This document shows, one piece after another, positions 1 to 5,542 of a stretch of 8,895 bases of DNA. The DNA lies in the NCBI GenBank assembly GCA_038211505.1, contig JBBQVO010000144.1:1-8895 (forward strand), given 5' to 3'. The translations under genes and the position numbers were made by a program. How positions within the stretch are numbered: the first letter of the stretch is position 1; each line of letters starts with the position of its first letter. The DNA is from JBBQVO01 sp038211505 (lineage in GTDB: Bacteria > Chloroflexota > Dehalococcoidia > DSTF01 > JACRBR01). The notes under the pieces were generated by a model. The model searched no databases. It worked only from the letters and a program-made list of their open reading frames with translations, and was not told where the DNA came from.

Positions 1-7
1 GGGCGTA

Positions 8-77
8 GAAGTGAGAGGCGAGAAGCGGGAAGCGGGAAGCGGGAAGCGGGAAGCGGGAAGCGGGAAGCGGGAAGCGA
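8..77. repeat. Heptanucleotide tandem array (GAAGCGG)n
   Basis: Ten consecutive 7-nt units. The first two are degenerate (gaagtga, gaggcga), then come seven perfect gaagcgg copies (22-70) and a final gaagcga. The next two heptamers (gaaatta, gaaccgg, to position 91) still begin with GAA, so decayed units may extend further. The array is non-coding and lies about 270 nt upstream of the dehydrogenase start. Heptamer arrays of this kind are known as hypervariable short tandem repeats in several bacterial groups; a function here is not evident. Confidence 0.95.
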
Positions 78-218
78 GAAATTAGAACCGGATCGCGGCG
101 CTTTGACGACGACGGCGGCGGCGATACGATCGGTGGCGCGAGAACTCGGGTGCTCACGGAGTCTAAAACGCGCCGGTGCATGTGTGGTGAGCTCTGTGGA
201 CACATCGTGGCTACCCCC

Positions 219-243
219 GCGCGGGCTGAAAAGCCCGCGCTAC
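219..243 (-). repeat. GTAG-headed REP-like palindrome, family A copy 1
   Basis: A perfect 9-bp stem, GCGCGGGCT (219-227) with AGCCCGCGC (232-240), encloses a GAAA loop and is followed by TAC. Read on the minus strand this is GTAG fused directly to a GC-rich hairpin. A near-identical sequence recurs at 1809, 3909 and 3982. A GTAG tetranucleotide 5' of a hairpin is the classical layout of REP elements processed by RAYT transposases. No such transposase is in the window, so membership is inferred from form alone. Confidence 0.8.
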
Positions 244-303
244 AAGTGAGATCAATGTTCGGCGCCGTGCTAGGTAGAGCCTGGATTTAGAACCCCGAGA
301 ACT

Positions 304-309
304 TAGAAT
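304..309 (+). promoter_or_regulatory. Candidate -10 box upstream of the dehydrogenase
   Basis: TAGAAT differs from TATAAT at one base and lies 39 nt upstream of the ATG at 349, which would give a leader of roughly 30 nt. There is no good -35 match at 16-18 nt spacing (CTGGAT at 281-286 is poor). The same TAGAAT hexamer occurs upstream of the methyltransferase at 4532. The rest of 85-348 holds the palindrome at 219 and a weak ATGTGT/ACACAT inverted pair (180-205), with no gene seen. Confidence 0.3.
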
Positions 310-348
310 CTCTCCGATTCGACGGTGAAAACGAAAGATGCGTGATTG

Positions 349-1461
349 ATGGCTACTGGTAAGGCTGCGGTGCTGTTGGGGCCGGGTAAGGGGTTTGAGA
401 TTCAGGAGTTTGAGGTGCCGGCGCCGGAGCCGGAGGGGATCGTCGTGAAGGTGGCGATGGGCGGCATCTGCGGCTCCGACCTGCACATCTGGCGGGGGGA
501 CTCGCCGCTGTTCGCCGCGATGGCGGGGAACGTCGCGGGGCACGAGATGACGGGCCGCGTGCACTCGCTCGGGACGAACATCAAGACGGACTCGCTCGGG
601 CGTCCGTTGAAGGAGGGCGATCGCGTCGCGTATTCGTACTTCTATCCGTGCAAGCGCTGCTACCAGTGCAACAAAGGTGAGTTCGCGACGTGTCCGAACA
701 AGCTGCTGACGATGGGGCCGAGCCCGGTCAGCAAGTTCAGCGGCGCATACGGCGAGTACTACTACCTGAAGCCGGGCGGTTGGGTGTTCAAGGTGCCGGA
801 CGACGTCACCGACGAGATGGCGACGCCCGTCAACTGCGCGCTGTCGCAGGTGACGTACGGCCTGCAGAAGGCGGGCATGCGCTACGGCGACACGGTCGTC
901 ATCCAGGGCGCGGGCGGTCTCGGGCTGAATGCGATCGCTGTCGCGAAGGAGATGGGCGCGGACGCGGTGATCGCGATCGACGGCATTCCGGCGCGGCTGA
1001 AGCTGGCGAAGCGCTTCGGCGCCGACGAGACAGTCGACATCAGCGAACTGCAGAACCCGATGGAGCGCATCGCGAAAGTGAAGCAGCTGACCGGGAACCG
1101 CGGGGCGGATATCGTCGTCGAAGTCGTCGGTGTGCCGGCGGTCGTCACGGAAGGTTTGCAGATGCTGCGCGACGGCGGCACGTACCTTGAGATCGGCAAC
1201 ATTTCGTTCGGGCGGACGACGGAGCTGGATCCGTCGCAACTGGTGTGGGGATCGAAGCGCATCCAGGGCGTGATCATGTACGACCCGTGGGTGATCCCGG
1301 AGGCGCTCGACTTCCTGGTGCGGACAAAGGACAAGTACCCGCACAACGACGTCGTCTCGCACAAGTACAAGCTCGCCGACATCAACGAAGCATTCAACAG
1401 CAGCGAGTGGGAGCGCAGCGGCGACCCGACGAAGGTGAACCGCGCCGCGATCACGATGTAA
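349..1461 (+). CDS. Zinc-dependent medium-chain alcohol dehydrogenase
   Basis: A 370-residue MDR-superfamily oxidoreductase, presumably cytoplasmic, catalysing NAD(P)-linked interconversion of an alcohol and an aldehyde or ketone. The catalytic zinc ligands are visible as C41 (GGICGSD), H65-E66 (GHE) and C163 (NCALSQVTYG). The structural-zinc lobe has the four cysteines C101, C104, C107 and C115. The Rossmann domain carries GAGGLG at 187-192, with D211 ending the second strand (VIAID), which favours NAD over NADP. The length is normal for the family. ATG 349 is preferred over the adjacent in-frame TTG at 346; the Shine-Dalgarno is weak (gaaag, 334-338). The nearest look is to threonine/polyol-dehydrogenase-like MDR proteins such as the TM0436-type group, but the substrate cannot be read from the sequence. 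It stands alone, followed by a repeat array and a convergent gene. Confidence 0.93.
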   Translation: MATGKAAVLLGPGKGFEIQEFEVPAPEPEGIVVKVAMGGICGSDLHIWRGDSPLFAAMAGNVAGHEMTGRVHSLGTNIKTDSLGRPLKEGDRVAYSYFYPCKRCYQCNKGEFATCPNKLLTMGPSPVSKFSGAYGEYYYLKPGGWVFKVPDDVTDEMATPVNCALSQVTYGLQKAGMRYGDTVVIQGAGGLGLNAIAVAKEMGADAVIAIDGIPARLKLAKRFGADETVDISELQNPMERIAKVKQLTGNRGADIVVEVVGVPAVVTEGLQMLRDGGTYLEIGNISFGRTTELDPSQLVWGSKRIQGVIMYDPWVIPEALDFLVRTKDKYPHNDVVSHKYKLADINEAFNSSEWERSGDPTKVNRAAITM

Positions 1462-1469
1462 GGTGGGCG

Positions 1470-1560
1470 GTTAGTCGTTAGTCGTTAGTCGTTAGTCGTT
1501 AGTCGTTAGTCGTTGGGGGTTGGTCGTTCGTCGTTCGTCGTTCGTCGTTCGTCGTTATGT
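1470..1560. repeat. Heptanucleotide tandem array (GTTNGTC)n
   Basis: Thirteen units keep strict 7-nt phase: six gttagtc (1470-1511), gttgggg, gttggtc, four gttcgtc (1526-1553) and a terminal gttatgt. Position 4 of the unit moves from A through G to C along the array, so it looks like two homogenised sub-arrays with a hybrid junction. It begins 8 nt after the dehydrogenase stop codon and is non-coding. It lies between convergent genes. Confidence 0.95.
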
Positions 1561-1572
1561 TAGACGCCGGAT

Positions 1573-1584
1573 GTAGCGCGGGCG
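1573..1584 (+). repeat. Possible truncated family A palindrome
   Basis: GTAGCGCGGGCG matches the head and first stem arm of the copy at 1809 read on the other strand, but no matching second arm follows. It is the only family A piece with GTAG on the plus strand. It also sits inside a GACGCC/GGCGTC inverted pair (1563-1568, 1581-1586). At 12 nt a chance match in GC-rich DNA is possible. Confidence 0.3.
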
Positions 1585-1721
1585 TCGGTCGCTGGTAGTT
1601 GACGGCCCGGCACCGGCTTGAATCGAGGCATGATGGCGTCGCGTCGTTTTCTGTTCGTGGCCGTAGGCAGCGGGGCGAGAAACGCGGCGGCAACGAGACG
1701 CACACTGAGGCCTCACGGCCA

Positions 1722-1769
1722 GGACAGGTCTGTCTCCTACGGCGACTCTGCGAGAAGACCTGTCCCTAC
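1722..1769 (-). repeat. GTAG-headed REP-like palindrome pair, family B
   Basis: GGACAGGTCT (1722-1731) and AGACCTGTCC (1756-1765) form a perfect 10-bp inverted repeat with a 24-nt spacer. Within the left arm GACAG-GT-CTGTC (1723-1734) folds on its own. Both parts are followed by CTAC (1737-1740 and 1766-1769), so on the minus strand each unit starts with GTAG. This is the same head-plus-hairpin layout as family A with an unrelated stem sequence. The rest of 1462-1887 (426 nt) holds only repeats, and I see no credible gene. Confidence 0.7.
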
Positions 1770-1808
1770 AGGGAGTAGTGTGGCGGCGCGGCGGCGTTGA
1801 AGTGACAA

Positions 1809-1833
1809 GCGCGGGCTGGAACGCCCGCGCTAC
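1809..1833 (-). repeat. GTAG-headed REP-like palindrome, family A copy 2
   Basis: GCGCGGGC (1809-1816) pairs with GCCCGCGC (1823-1830) around a 6-nt loop (tggaac) and is followed by TAC, giving GTAG on the minus strand. It lies 55 nt beyond the stop codon of the convergent hexosaminidase gene, where it could also act as a transcript-end hairpin, although no T-run follows. Confidence 0.8.
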
Positions 1834-1887
1834 AACGACTCGGCACGCCACCTATCCGCGCGACGATCAAGGAGCCGTTTGACGCTG

Positions 1888-3753
1888 CTAGCCGGCGAGC
1901 TTTCGTAACCCTGCCGCTAGGGTGGTGATGCGGCGGGTGCTCTCTGGCAGGCCGCCGGGGCGGTTGTCCAGTAGCCAGAGGCGTTCGTACTCGGGGACTA
2001 CAGCGTCGAGGCGCTTGGCGGCGCGGCGGTACATCGGGCGCAGTTTCGATGCCGATGCGCCGGTGGTGCGGGCGAATTTCGCGGCGCCGATCACGGCGCC
2101 GATATCGGCCATCTCGATCGCGCAGTCATACTCCTCGATGATCTGCTGCGCGTCGTCACGGCGCAAGCGCGTGGCGTCGAGACGCGATCGCAGCGCGTCT
2201 AGCTGATCGCTGGTCTGTTCGAAGCCGCCGGGCTGGACGCGATGCATCGGCCAGTCGTTCTTCAGCGGGCGGAAGTACATCAACGCGAGGAGCGTGCCAT
2301 TGCGGGCGCGCGAACCGTTGATCTGGTACGCGTTGCCGAGATCGTAGGCGATGCGGCCGGTGACGCCGGACGGATCGTCGAACGCGTGCAGGCTGAGTGC
2401 GGCCGGCACGTTCATGTCGGCGCTCTGTCGCGGCGACCACGACATCGCGGCGCCGTAGAGCAGGCCGAGATACGTGACGGGCAGCGGCTGCATGTGGCCG
2501 TTGTCGCCCCACTCGGTGTTGAGCACACCGGCGGCGCCGTTCTTGCGACCGTGCGTGGTGGCGTTGCGGATGTTGGCCATCGCGTTGTCGGTGCGGCCGA
2601 TGAACGAGATCCAAGCGCCTGTACCAGGGCAGACGTAGAAGGGCAGGCCCGCGGCGCGAAACGCTTTCGTATCGTGCTCGTACGGGTGATCCTGCTCGTA
2701 GCCCCACTCGAGCGCCGTCACGTCATGCGGGATCTCGCTGATCAGCTCCGGATGCTGCTTGATGATGTCGCCCCAGAACATCATGCGGCGATCGTTCTTC
2801 TCGCAGAGCTTGTGGATCTTGAGCAGGAAGTCGAGATAGACGCGACCGACGCCGCGCTTCGCGCACTCCTTCGCGCTTTTGCCCTGCCCGAGATCCCACG
2901 TTTCGTCGCAGCCGACGTTGAACATGCGGCTGGAGAAGTGCGGCAGCAGCTCGGCGTAGAGGCCGTCGATGAGCGCGAGCGATCGCTTGTCGTTGGGGTC
3001 GAGGGTGAAGGGCGGTAGCTTGGCCCACGGCATCGTCGCGCCGCGCGGCGCTTCGGCGAGATCGTTGTACTGCTTCTTCTCGAGCCAGCGCGACATGTGG
3101 CCGAAGCTGTTCTGGTTCGGCACGAGCTCGATGTGGCGGTCGCGGCAGTAGGCGTCGAGCGCGAGGATCTCTTCGCCGGTGACGGGCGACGCGTCCTTCC
3201 AGACGGCGCGATGCTGGTCGTAGGCGAAGGTGTGCTCGATGTAGAGCTGGAACTGGTTGATTTTCCACTCGGCGAGCATGTCGACGAGGCCGCATAGCGT
3301 GGCCATCGTGGGCACTTTGTCGCGGCTGATGTCGAGCATGACGCCGCGATGCGCGAAGTCGGGGTGATCCTCGATGTGCAGCTGCGGCAGACGTCGGCCG
3401 AACTGGCGGACGAGTTGCGTCAACGTGGCGAATCCGTAGGCGAGGCCGGCGGCGTCTCGCGCGACGATGCCGATGCGCTCGTCGCCGATCGTGAGGTGGT
3501 AGCCTTCGCGCTTCTCGATCCGCTTGTCGATGCTGGCGACGACGCCTTCGCGCTCGGCGAGACCGGCGGCGGCGCGCACATCCCAGGCTGCGCCGGCGTA
3601 TTTTTCGATGGCTGACTGCAGCCGTCGCGCCGCAACGAGCGACGCGGGCGACGACGCCTCGCCGAAGAGGACGATCGAGCGATCGCGGGCGATGCGATGC
3701 CAACCGCCACGAACGTCGACGGACTGAGGGACGGGGGTGATGAGGAGGTTCAT
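1888..3753 (-). CDS. Beta-N-acetylhexosaminidase, glycoside hydrolase family 20
   Basis: A 621-residue GH20-like exo-glycosidase expected to remove terminal N-acetyl-hexosamine from glycans by substrate-assisted retention. An N-terminal GH20b-type alpha/beta domain (about 1-125) precedes a TIM barrel opening with RGVMLDISRD (136-145). The catalytic Asp-Glu pair is D283-E284 (VGCDETW), with active-site-type motifs FWGD (326-329), LEWGY (348-352) and TEWGDNGH (413-420). The C-terminal part (about 510-621) is helical. There is no signal peptide, so it probably acts in the cytoplasm, as in the GcnA-type branch. The frame is open for 66 more codons upstream, but that stretch is low-complexity and includes a repeat, so ATG 3753 (MNLLITPVPQ) is chosen. 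No Shine-Dalgarno precedes it. Exact substrate (GlcNAc, GalNAc or both) is not determinable. Confidence 0.92.
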   Translation of the reverse strand: MNLLITPVPQSVDVRGGWHRIARDRSIVLFGEASSPASLVAARRLQSAIEKYAGAAWDVRAAAGLAEREGVVASIDKRIEKREGYHLTIGDERIGIVARDAAGLAYGFATLTQLVRQFGRRLPQLHIEDHPDFAHRGVMLDISRDKVPTMATLCGLVDMLAEWKINQFQLYIEHTFAYDQHRAVWKDASPVTGEEILALDAYCRDRHIELVPNQNSFGHMSRWLEKKQYNDLAEAPRGATMPWAKLPPFTLDPNDKRSLALIDGLYAELLPHFSSRMFNVGCDETWDLGQGKSAKECAKRGVGRVYLDFLLKIHKLCEKNDRRMMFWGDIIKQHPELISEIPHDVTALEWGYEQDHPYEHDTKAFRAAGLPFYVCPGTGAWISFIGRTDNAMANIRNATTHGRKNGAAGVLNTEWGDNGHMQPLPVTYLGLLYGAAMSWSPRQSADMNVPAALSLHAFDDPSGVTGRIAYDLGNAYQINGSRARNGTLLALMYFRPLKNDWPMHRVQPGGFEQTSDQLDALRSRLDATRLRRDDAQQIIEEYDCAIEMADIGAVIGAAKFARTTGASASKLRPMYRRAAKRLDAVVPEYERLWLLDNRPGGLPESTRRITTLAAGLRKLAG

Positions 3754-3759
3754 AGCGCG

Positions 3760-3765
3760 ATCGTA
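3760..3765 (-). promoter_or_regulatory. Candidate -10 box for leaderless hexosaminidase transcript
   Basis: Read on the minus strand, TACGAT ends exactly 6 nt before the ATG of the hexosaminidase. A start site at the usual distance would fall on or next to the ATG. This agrees with the absence of a Shine-Dalgarno. No recognisable -35 lies 17 nt upstream (TAACAC). The case rests on spacing and a 4-of-6 match. Confidence 0.3.
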
Positions 3766-3908
3766 GCGCGACGGAGAGTTAGGTGTTAGCGGCGCGAGGG
3801 CGAAGGAGGACGCGACGGTCGATCGACTTCGGTTCGTCGGACGCGGTGGATGAGAGCGGCTACGCGGGACGGAGGGAACTGTCCGATCGAACTGCGTCGC
3901 CGTTTCCC

Positions 3909-3933
3909 GGGCGGGCGGGAAAGCCCGCGCGAC
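3909..3933 (-). repeat. REP-like palindrome, family A copy 3 (degenerate head)
   Basis: GCGGGC (3911-3916) pairs with GCCCGC (3923-3928). The outer stem has one G:G mismatch and the head is GTCG instead of GTAG on the minus strand. It is therefore a decayed family A copy, contained in the first half of the duplicated block. Confidence 0.65.
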
Positions 3934-3981
3934 AGGGGGGAGGTCGGACACGTCGATCGAACAGCGTGGACGCGTTTCCCC

Positions 3982-4006
3982 GCGCGGGCTGGAAAGCCCG
4001 CGCTAC
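3982..4006 (-). repeat. GTAG-headed REP-like palindrome, family A copy 4
   Basis: A perfect 9-bp stem, GCGCGGGCT (3982-3990) and AGCCCGCGC (3995-4003), has a GGAA loop and TAC following. It is nearly identical to copy 1 at 219. Its right flank CGCGCTACGTGG (3999-4010) is repeated exactly at 4020-4031, suggesting partial tandem duplication of the element's head. Confidence 0.8.
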
Positions 4007-4048
4007 GTGGCGGTCAGTCCGCGCTACGTGGGCATAGGTGCCGACGTT

Positions 4049-4507
4049 TTAGCGGCGGCGGAAGAGATCGCGGACGCGGTCGGTGAGGTTGCCGCGGGAT
4101 CCGCCTTCTCGGGCGCGCTGCCAGGACTTTTCGGCGGAGGCGGAACGGCTGAGGCCGCGGCTGCGTTCTTGCATGATCTGGCGGACGCGCTCGGCTTCGC
4201 CGGTGTCGAGCCAGAAGCCGTGCTCTTGCGGGCAGGCGTCGAGCTCGAGGTTGTTGCCGCGATAGTCGAAGGCGACCATCAGCTCGCCGCACTTCGGGCA
4301 CTTGAGCTCGCCGGTGCGTTTCGAGTATTCGATCATGCCGGCGAGGGCGTTGTCATCGCGCGCGGCGCTTGCTTCGAGCATCGTCAGCTCGTCGAAGTCG
4401 TACCAGGCGCCGTGGCAGGTGCCGCAGGCGTCGATCTCGATGTCGTGTTGCTTCTGCGTCTGGAGGGCGGTCTGGTCGCGGGGGCAGGTCAACATCGGAT
4501 GTGTCAT
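4049..4507 (-). CDS. Double zf-TFIIB zinc-ribbon protein
   Basis: A small (152-residue) soluble protein with two zf-TFIIB-type ribbons. The first has C8-P-R-D11 and C28-G-T-C31 followed by HGAWYD. The second has C70-P-K-C73 and C92-P-Q-E95 followed by HGFWLD. Each ribbon thus keeps three cysteines and has an acidic residue in the fourth place; the Asp in the first knuckle (CPRD) is common in the family, the Glu is less usual. The tail is Arg-rich and ends DRVRDLFRRR. The family has no settled function; a nucleic-acid or protein-binding role is inference. GAGGAG abuts ATG 4507 with no spacer and lies 12 nt from the in-frame ATG at 4495, so the true start may be 4495 (148 residues). It is divergent from the methyltransferase gene. 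Confidence 0.85.
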   Translation of the reverse strand: MTHPMLTCPRDQTALQTQKQHDIEIDACGTCHGAWYDFDELTMLEASAARDDNALAGMIEYSKRTGELKCPKCGELMVAFDYRGNNLELDACPQEHGFWLDTGEAERVRQIMQERSRGLSRSASAEKSWQRAREGGSRGNLTDRVRDLFRRR

Positions 4508-4570
4508 CTCCTCACAGGTGTGTCTACAGCCTAGAATGCGTCGAACGGCGGCGCAACGGAATGAGGGACG
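4508..4570. promoter_or_regulatory. Divergent promoter region, zinc-ribbon gene / methyltransferase
   Basis: These 63 nt must hold the start signals of two divergent genes. On the minus strand TTGCGC (4556-4551), a 17-nt spacer and TAGGCT (4533-4528) form a weak sigma-70-like pair for the zinc-ribbon gene. On the plus strand TAGAAT (4532-4537) is a one-mismatch -10 for the methyltransferase, without a good -35. The two -10 boxes overlap by two bases, so if both are real the promoters would compete. Confidence 0.35.
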
Positions 4571-5353
4571 ATGACGAACACGTATTGGAACGCCGAATTG
4601 TACGACCGCATCGGCACGCCGATGCGCCGCTGGGCGCAGGCGGTGATCGATGACCTCGATCTGCGGGGCGATGAGACGGTGCTCGACGCGGGCTGCGGAT
4701 CGGGGTCTGTGACGTTTGACCTGCTGGCGAAGCTGCCGCGCGGCAAGATCTACGCGCTCGACGCGTCGGCGGAGATGATCGCGTCGCTGGCGAAGCAGGT
4801 CGCGGAGCGCGGCGTCACGAACATCGTGCCGAGCCACGCGAGCTTGACGGACTTCACGTTGCCGGAGCAGGTCGACTGTGTGTTCTCGAACGCCGTCTTC
4901 CACTGGATCCCGGACGACGACGCGCTGTTCGGCTCGCTGTATCGCGCGGCGAAGCCGGACGGGCGGCTGCGGGCGCAGTGCGGCGGTTTCGGCAACAACG
5001 CGCATGTGCTCGAGGCCGTGGAGGTCGTGCGGCAGCAGCCGCGGTTCGAGCCGCATCTGCGCGGGTTCAGCGACAGCAAGAAGTATCGGAAGCCGGACGA
5101 GGCGCAGGCTGCGCTCGAACGCGCGGGATGGCGCGACGTGCGCACGAATCTGTTCGCGCAGCCGGTGCCGTTCGATACGCGCGACGACGGCGCGCAGTAC
5201 GTGGCGACGATCCTGTTGCGCGACCACATCGCTCGACTGCCGGAGGCGGATCGCGAGGCATACGCGCACGCTGTCGTCGAAGAGACGGTGCGGCGTAACG
5301 GGGAGCCGTACACGGCCGACTACGTGCGGCTGGATCTGTGGGCTACAGCGTGA
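4571..5353 (+). CDS. Class I SAM methyltransferase, trans-aconitate methyltransferase-like
   Basis: A 260-residue soluble methyltransferase that would transfer a methyl group from S-adenosylmethionine. Motif I is VLDAGCGSG (37-45), and D64 (YALDAS) is placed to bind the SAM ribose. The acceptor-side block FSNAVFHWIPDDDALF (105-120), followed by the RLRAQCGG strand (132-139), is characteristic of the Tam (trans-aconitate 2-methyltransferase)/methyltransferase-11-like group. The family methylates varied carboxylates and small molecules, so trans-aconitate as substrate is only a guess by resemblance. ATG 4571 is chosen because the alignment begins at once (YWNAELYDRIGTPM) and GAGGG (4563-4567) lies close upstream. 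A palindrome with GTAG head follows the stop by 16 nt. Confidence 0.92.
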   Translation: MTNTYWNAELYDRIGTPMRRWAQAVIDDLDLRGDETVLDAGCGSGSVTFDLLAKLPRGKIYALDASAEMIASLAKQVAERGVTNIVPSHASLTDFTLPEQVDCVFSNAVFHWIPDDDALFGSLYRAAKPDGRLRAQCGGFGNNAHVLEAVEVVRQQPRFEPHLRGFSDSKKYRKPDEAQAALERAGWRDVRTNLFAQPVPFDTRDDGAQYVATILLRDHIARLPEADREAYAHAVVEETVRRNGEPYTADYVRLDLWATA

Positions 5354-5369
5354 GGTGATGGCCCGATCA

Positions 5370-5393
5370 GGGCGCACAGCCGTGCGCCCCTAC
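5370..5393 (-). repeat. GTAG-headed REP-like palindrome, family C
   Basis: GGGCGCAC (5370-5377) pairs with GTGCGCCC (5382-5389) around AGCC and is followed at once by CTAC (5390-5393). On the minus strand this reads GTAG plus hairpin, as in families A and B, with a third stem sequence. It sits 16 nt after the methyltransferase stop and may also help end that transcript, though there is no T-run. Confidence 0.75.
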
Positions 5394-5420
5394 GATCGAG
5401 GCTGAATTGGCGCCGCCCCG

Positions 5421-5467
5421 TTGTCTCGGCGGTTTATTTTCGCGGGGGTATACGCGGATTGTCTCGG
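5421..5467. repeat. Short direct repeat TTGTCTCGG upstream of the lyase gene
   Basis: TTGTCTCGG occurs at 5421-5429 and again at 5459-5467, 38 nt apart, ahead of the candidate promoter of the 2-hydroxyacyl-CoA lyase gene. Nine exact bases in a short leader could be a paired regulator site, but chance is not excluded. Confidence 0.3.
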
Positions 5468-5476
5468 TTCCGAAAG

Positions 5477-5505
5477 TAGAACCTAGCGCGAACCGCTTCT
5501 ACAAT
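5477..5505 (+). promoter_or_regulatory. Candidate sigma-70-type promoter of the lyase gene
   Basis: TACAAT (5500-5505) differs from TATAAT at one base and is preceded at 17 nt by TAGAAC (5477-5482), a 3-of-6 match to the -35 consensus. The predicted leader of roughly 30 nt contains AGGAGG (5529-5534), 8 nt before the ATG at 5543, the best Shine-Dalgarno in the window. Confidence 0.45.
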
Positions 5506-5542
5506 CTCTGCACATCACCATCCGAAGCAGGAGGACGCAGTT

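Larger units (their letters stand above)
3884..4006. repeat. Diverged direct duplication of a block of about 50 bp
   Basis: The block beginning CGATCGAACTGCGT (3884) recurs as CGATCGAACAGCGT (3954). Both continue with a GTTTCCC stretch and a family A palindrome (3909-3933 and 3982-4006). The start offset is 70 nt and the palindrome offset 73 nt, so a 3-nt indel separates the copies. This fills most of the 295-nt gap between the zinc-ribbon stop and the hexosaminidase start. No gene is seen in the gap. Confidence 0.75.

Noticed and set aside
22..70. Tandem heptamers as a CRISPR-like array
   Set aside because: Units are contiguous with no spacers and there are no cas genes.
211..1362. Long minus-strand open frame (383 codons) across the dehydrogenase gene
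   Set aside because: The product is Arg/His/Asp-rich without any family pattern, typical of the antisense frame of GC-rich genes. The plus strand encodes a complete enzyme with all zinc ligands.
3754..3951. 66-residue N-terminal extension of the hexosaminidase from an upstream ATG
   Set aside because: The extension is Pro/Arg/Ser-rich, runs through the palindrome block and lacks a signal-peptide pattern. The family-like sequence begins at MNLLITPVPQ.
4508..5377. 290-residue N-terminal extension of the zinc-ribbon protein, antisense to the methyltransferase
   Set aside because: It is the Arg-rich shadow of the methyltransferase gene; the ribbon protein starts naturally at 4507 or 4495.
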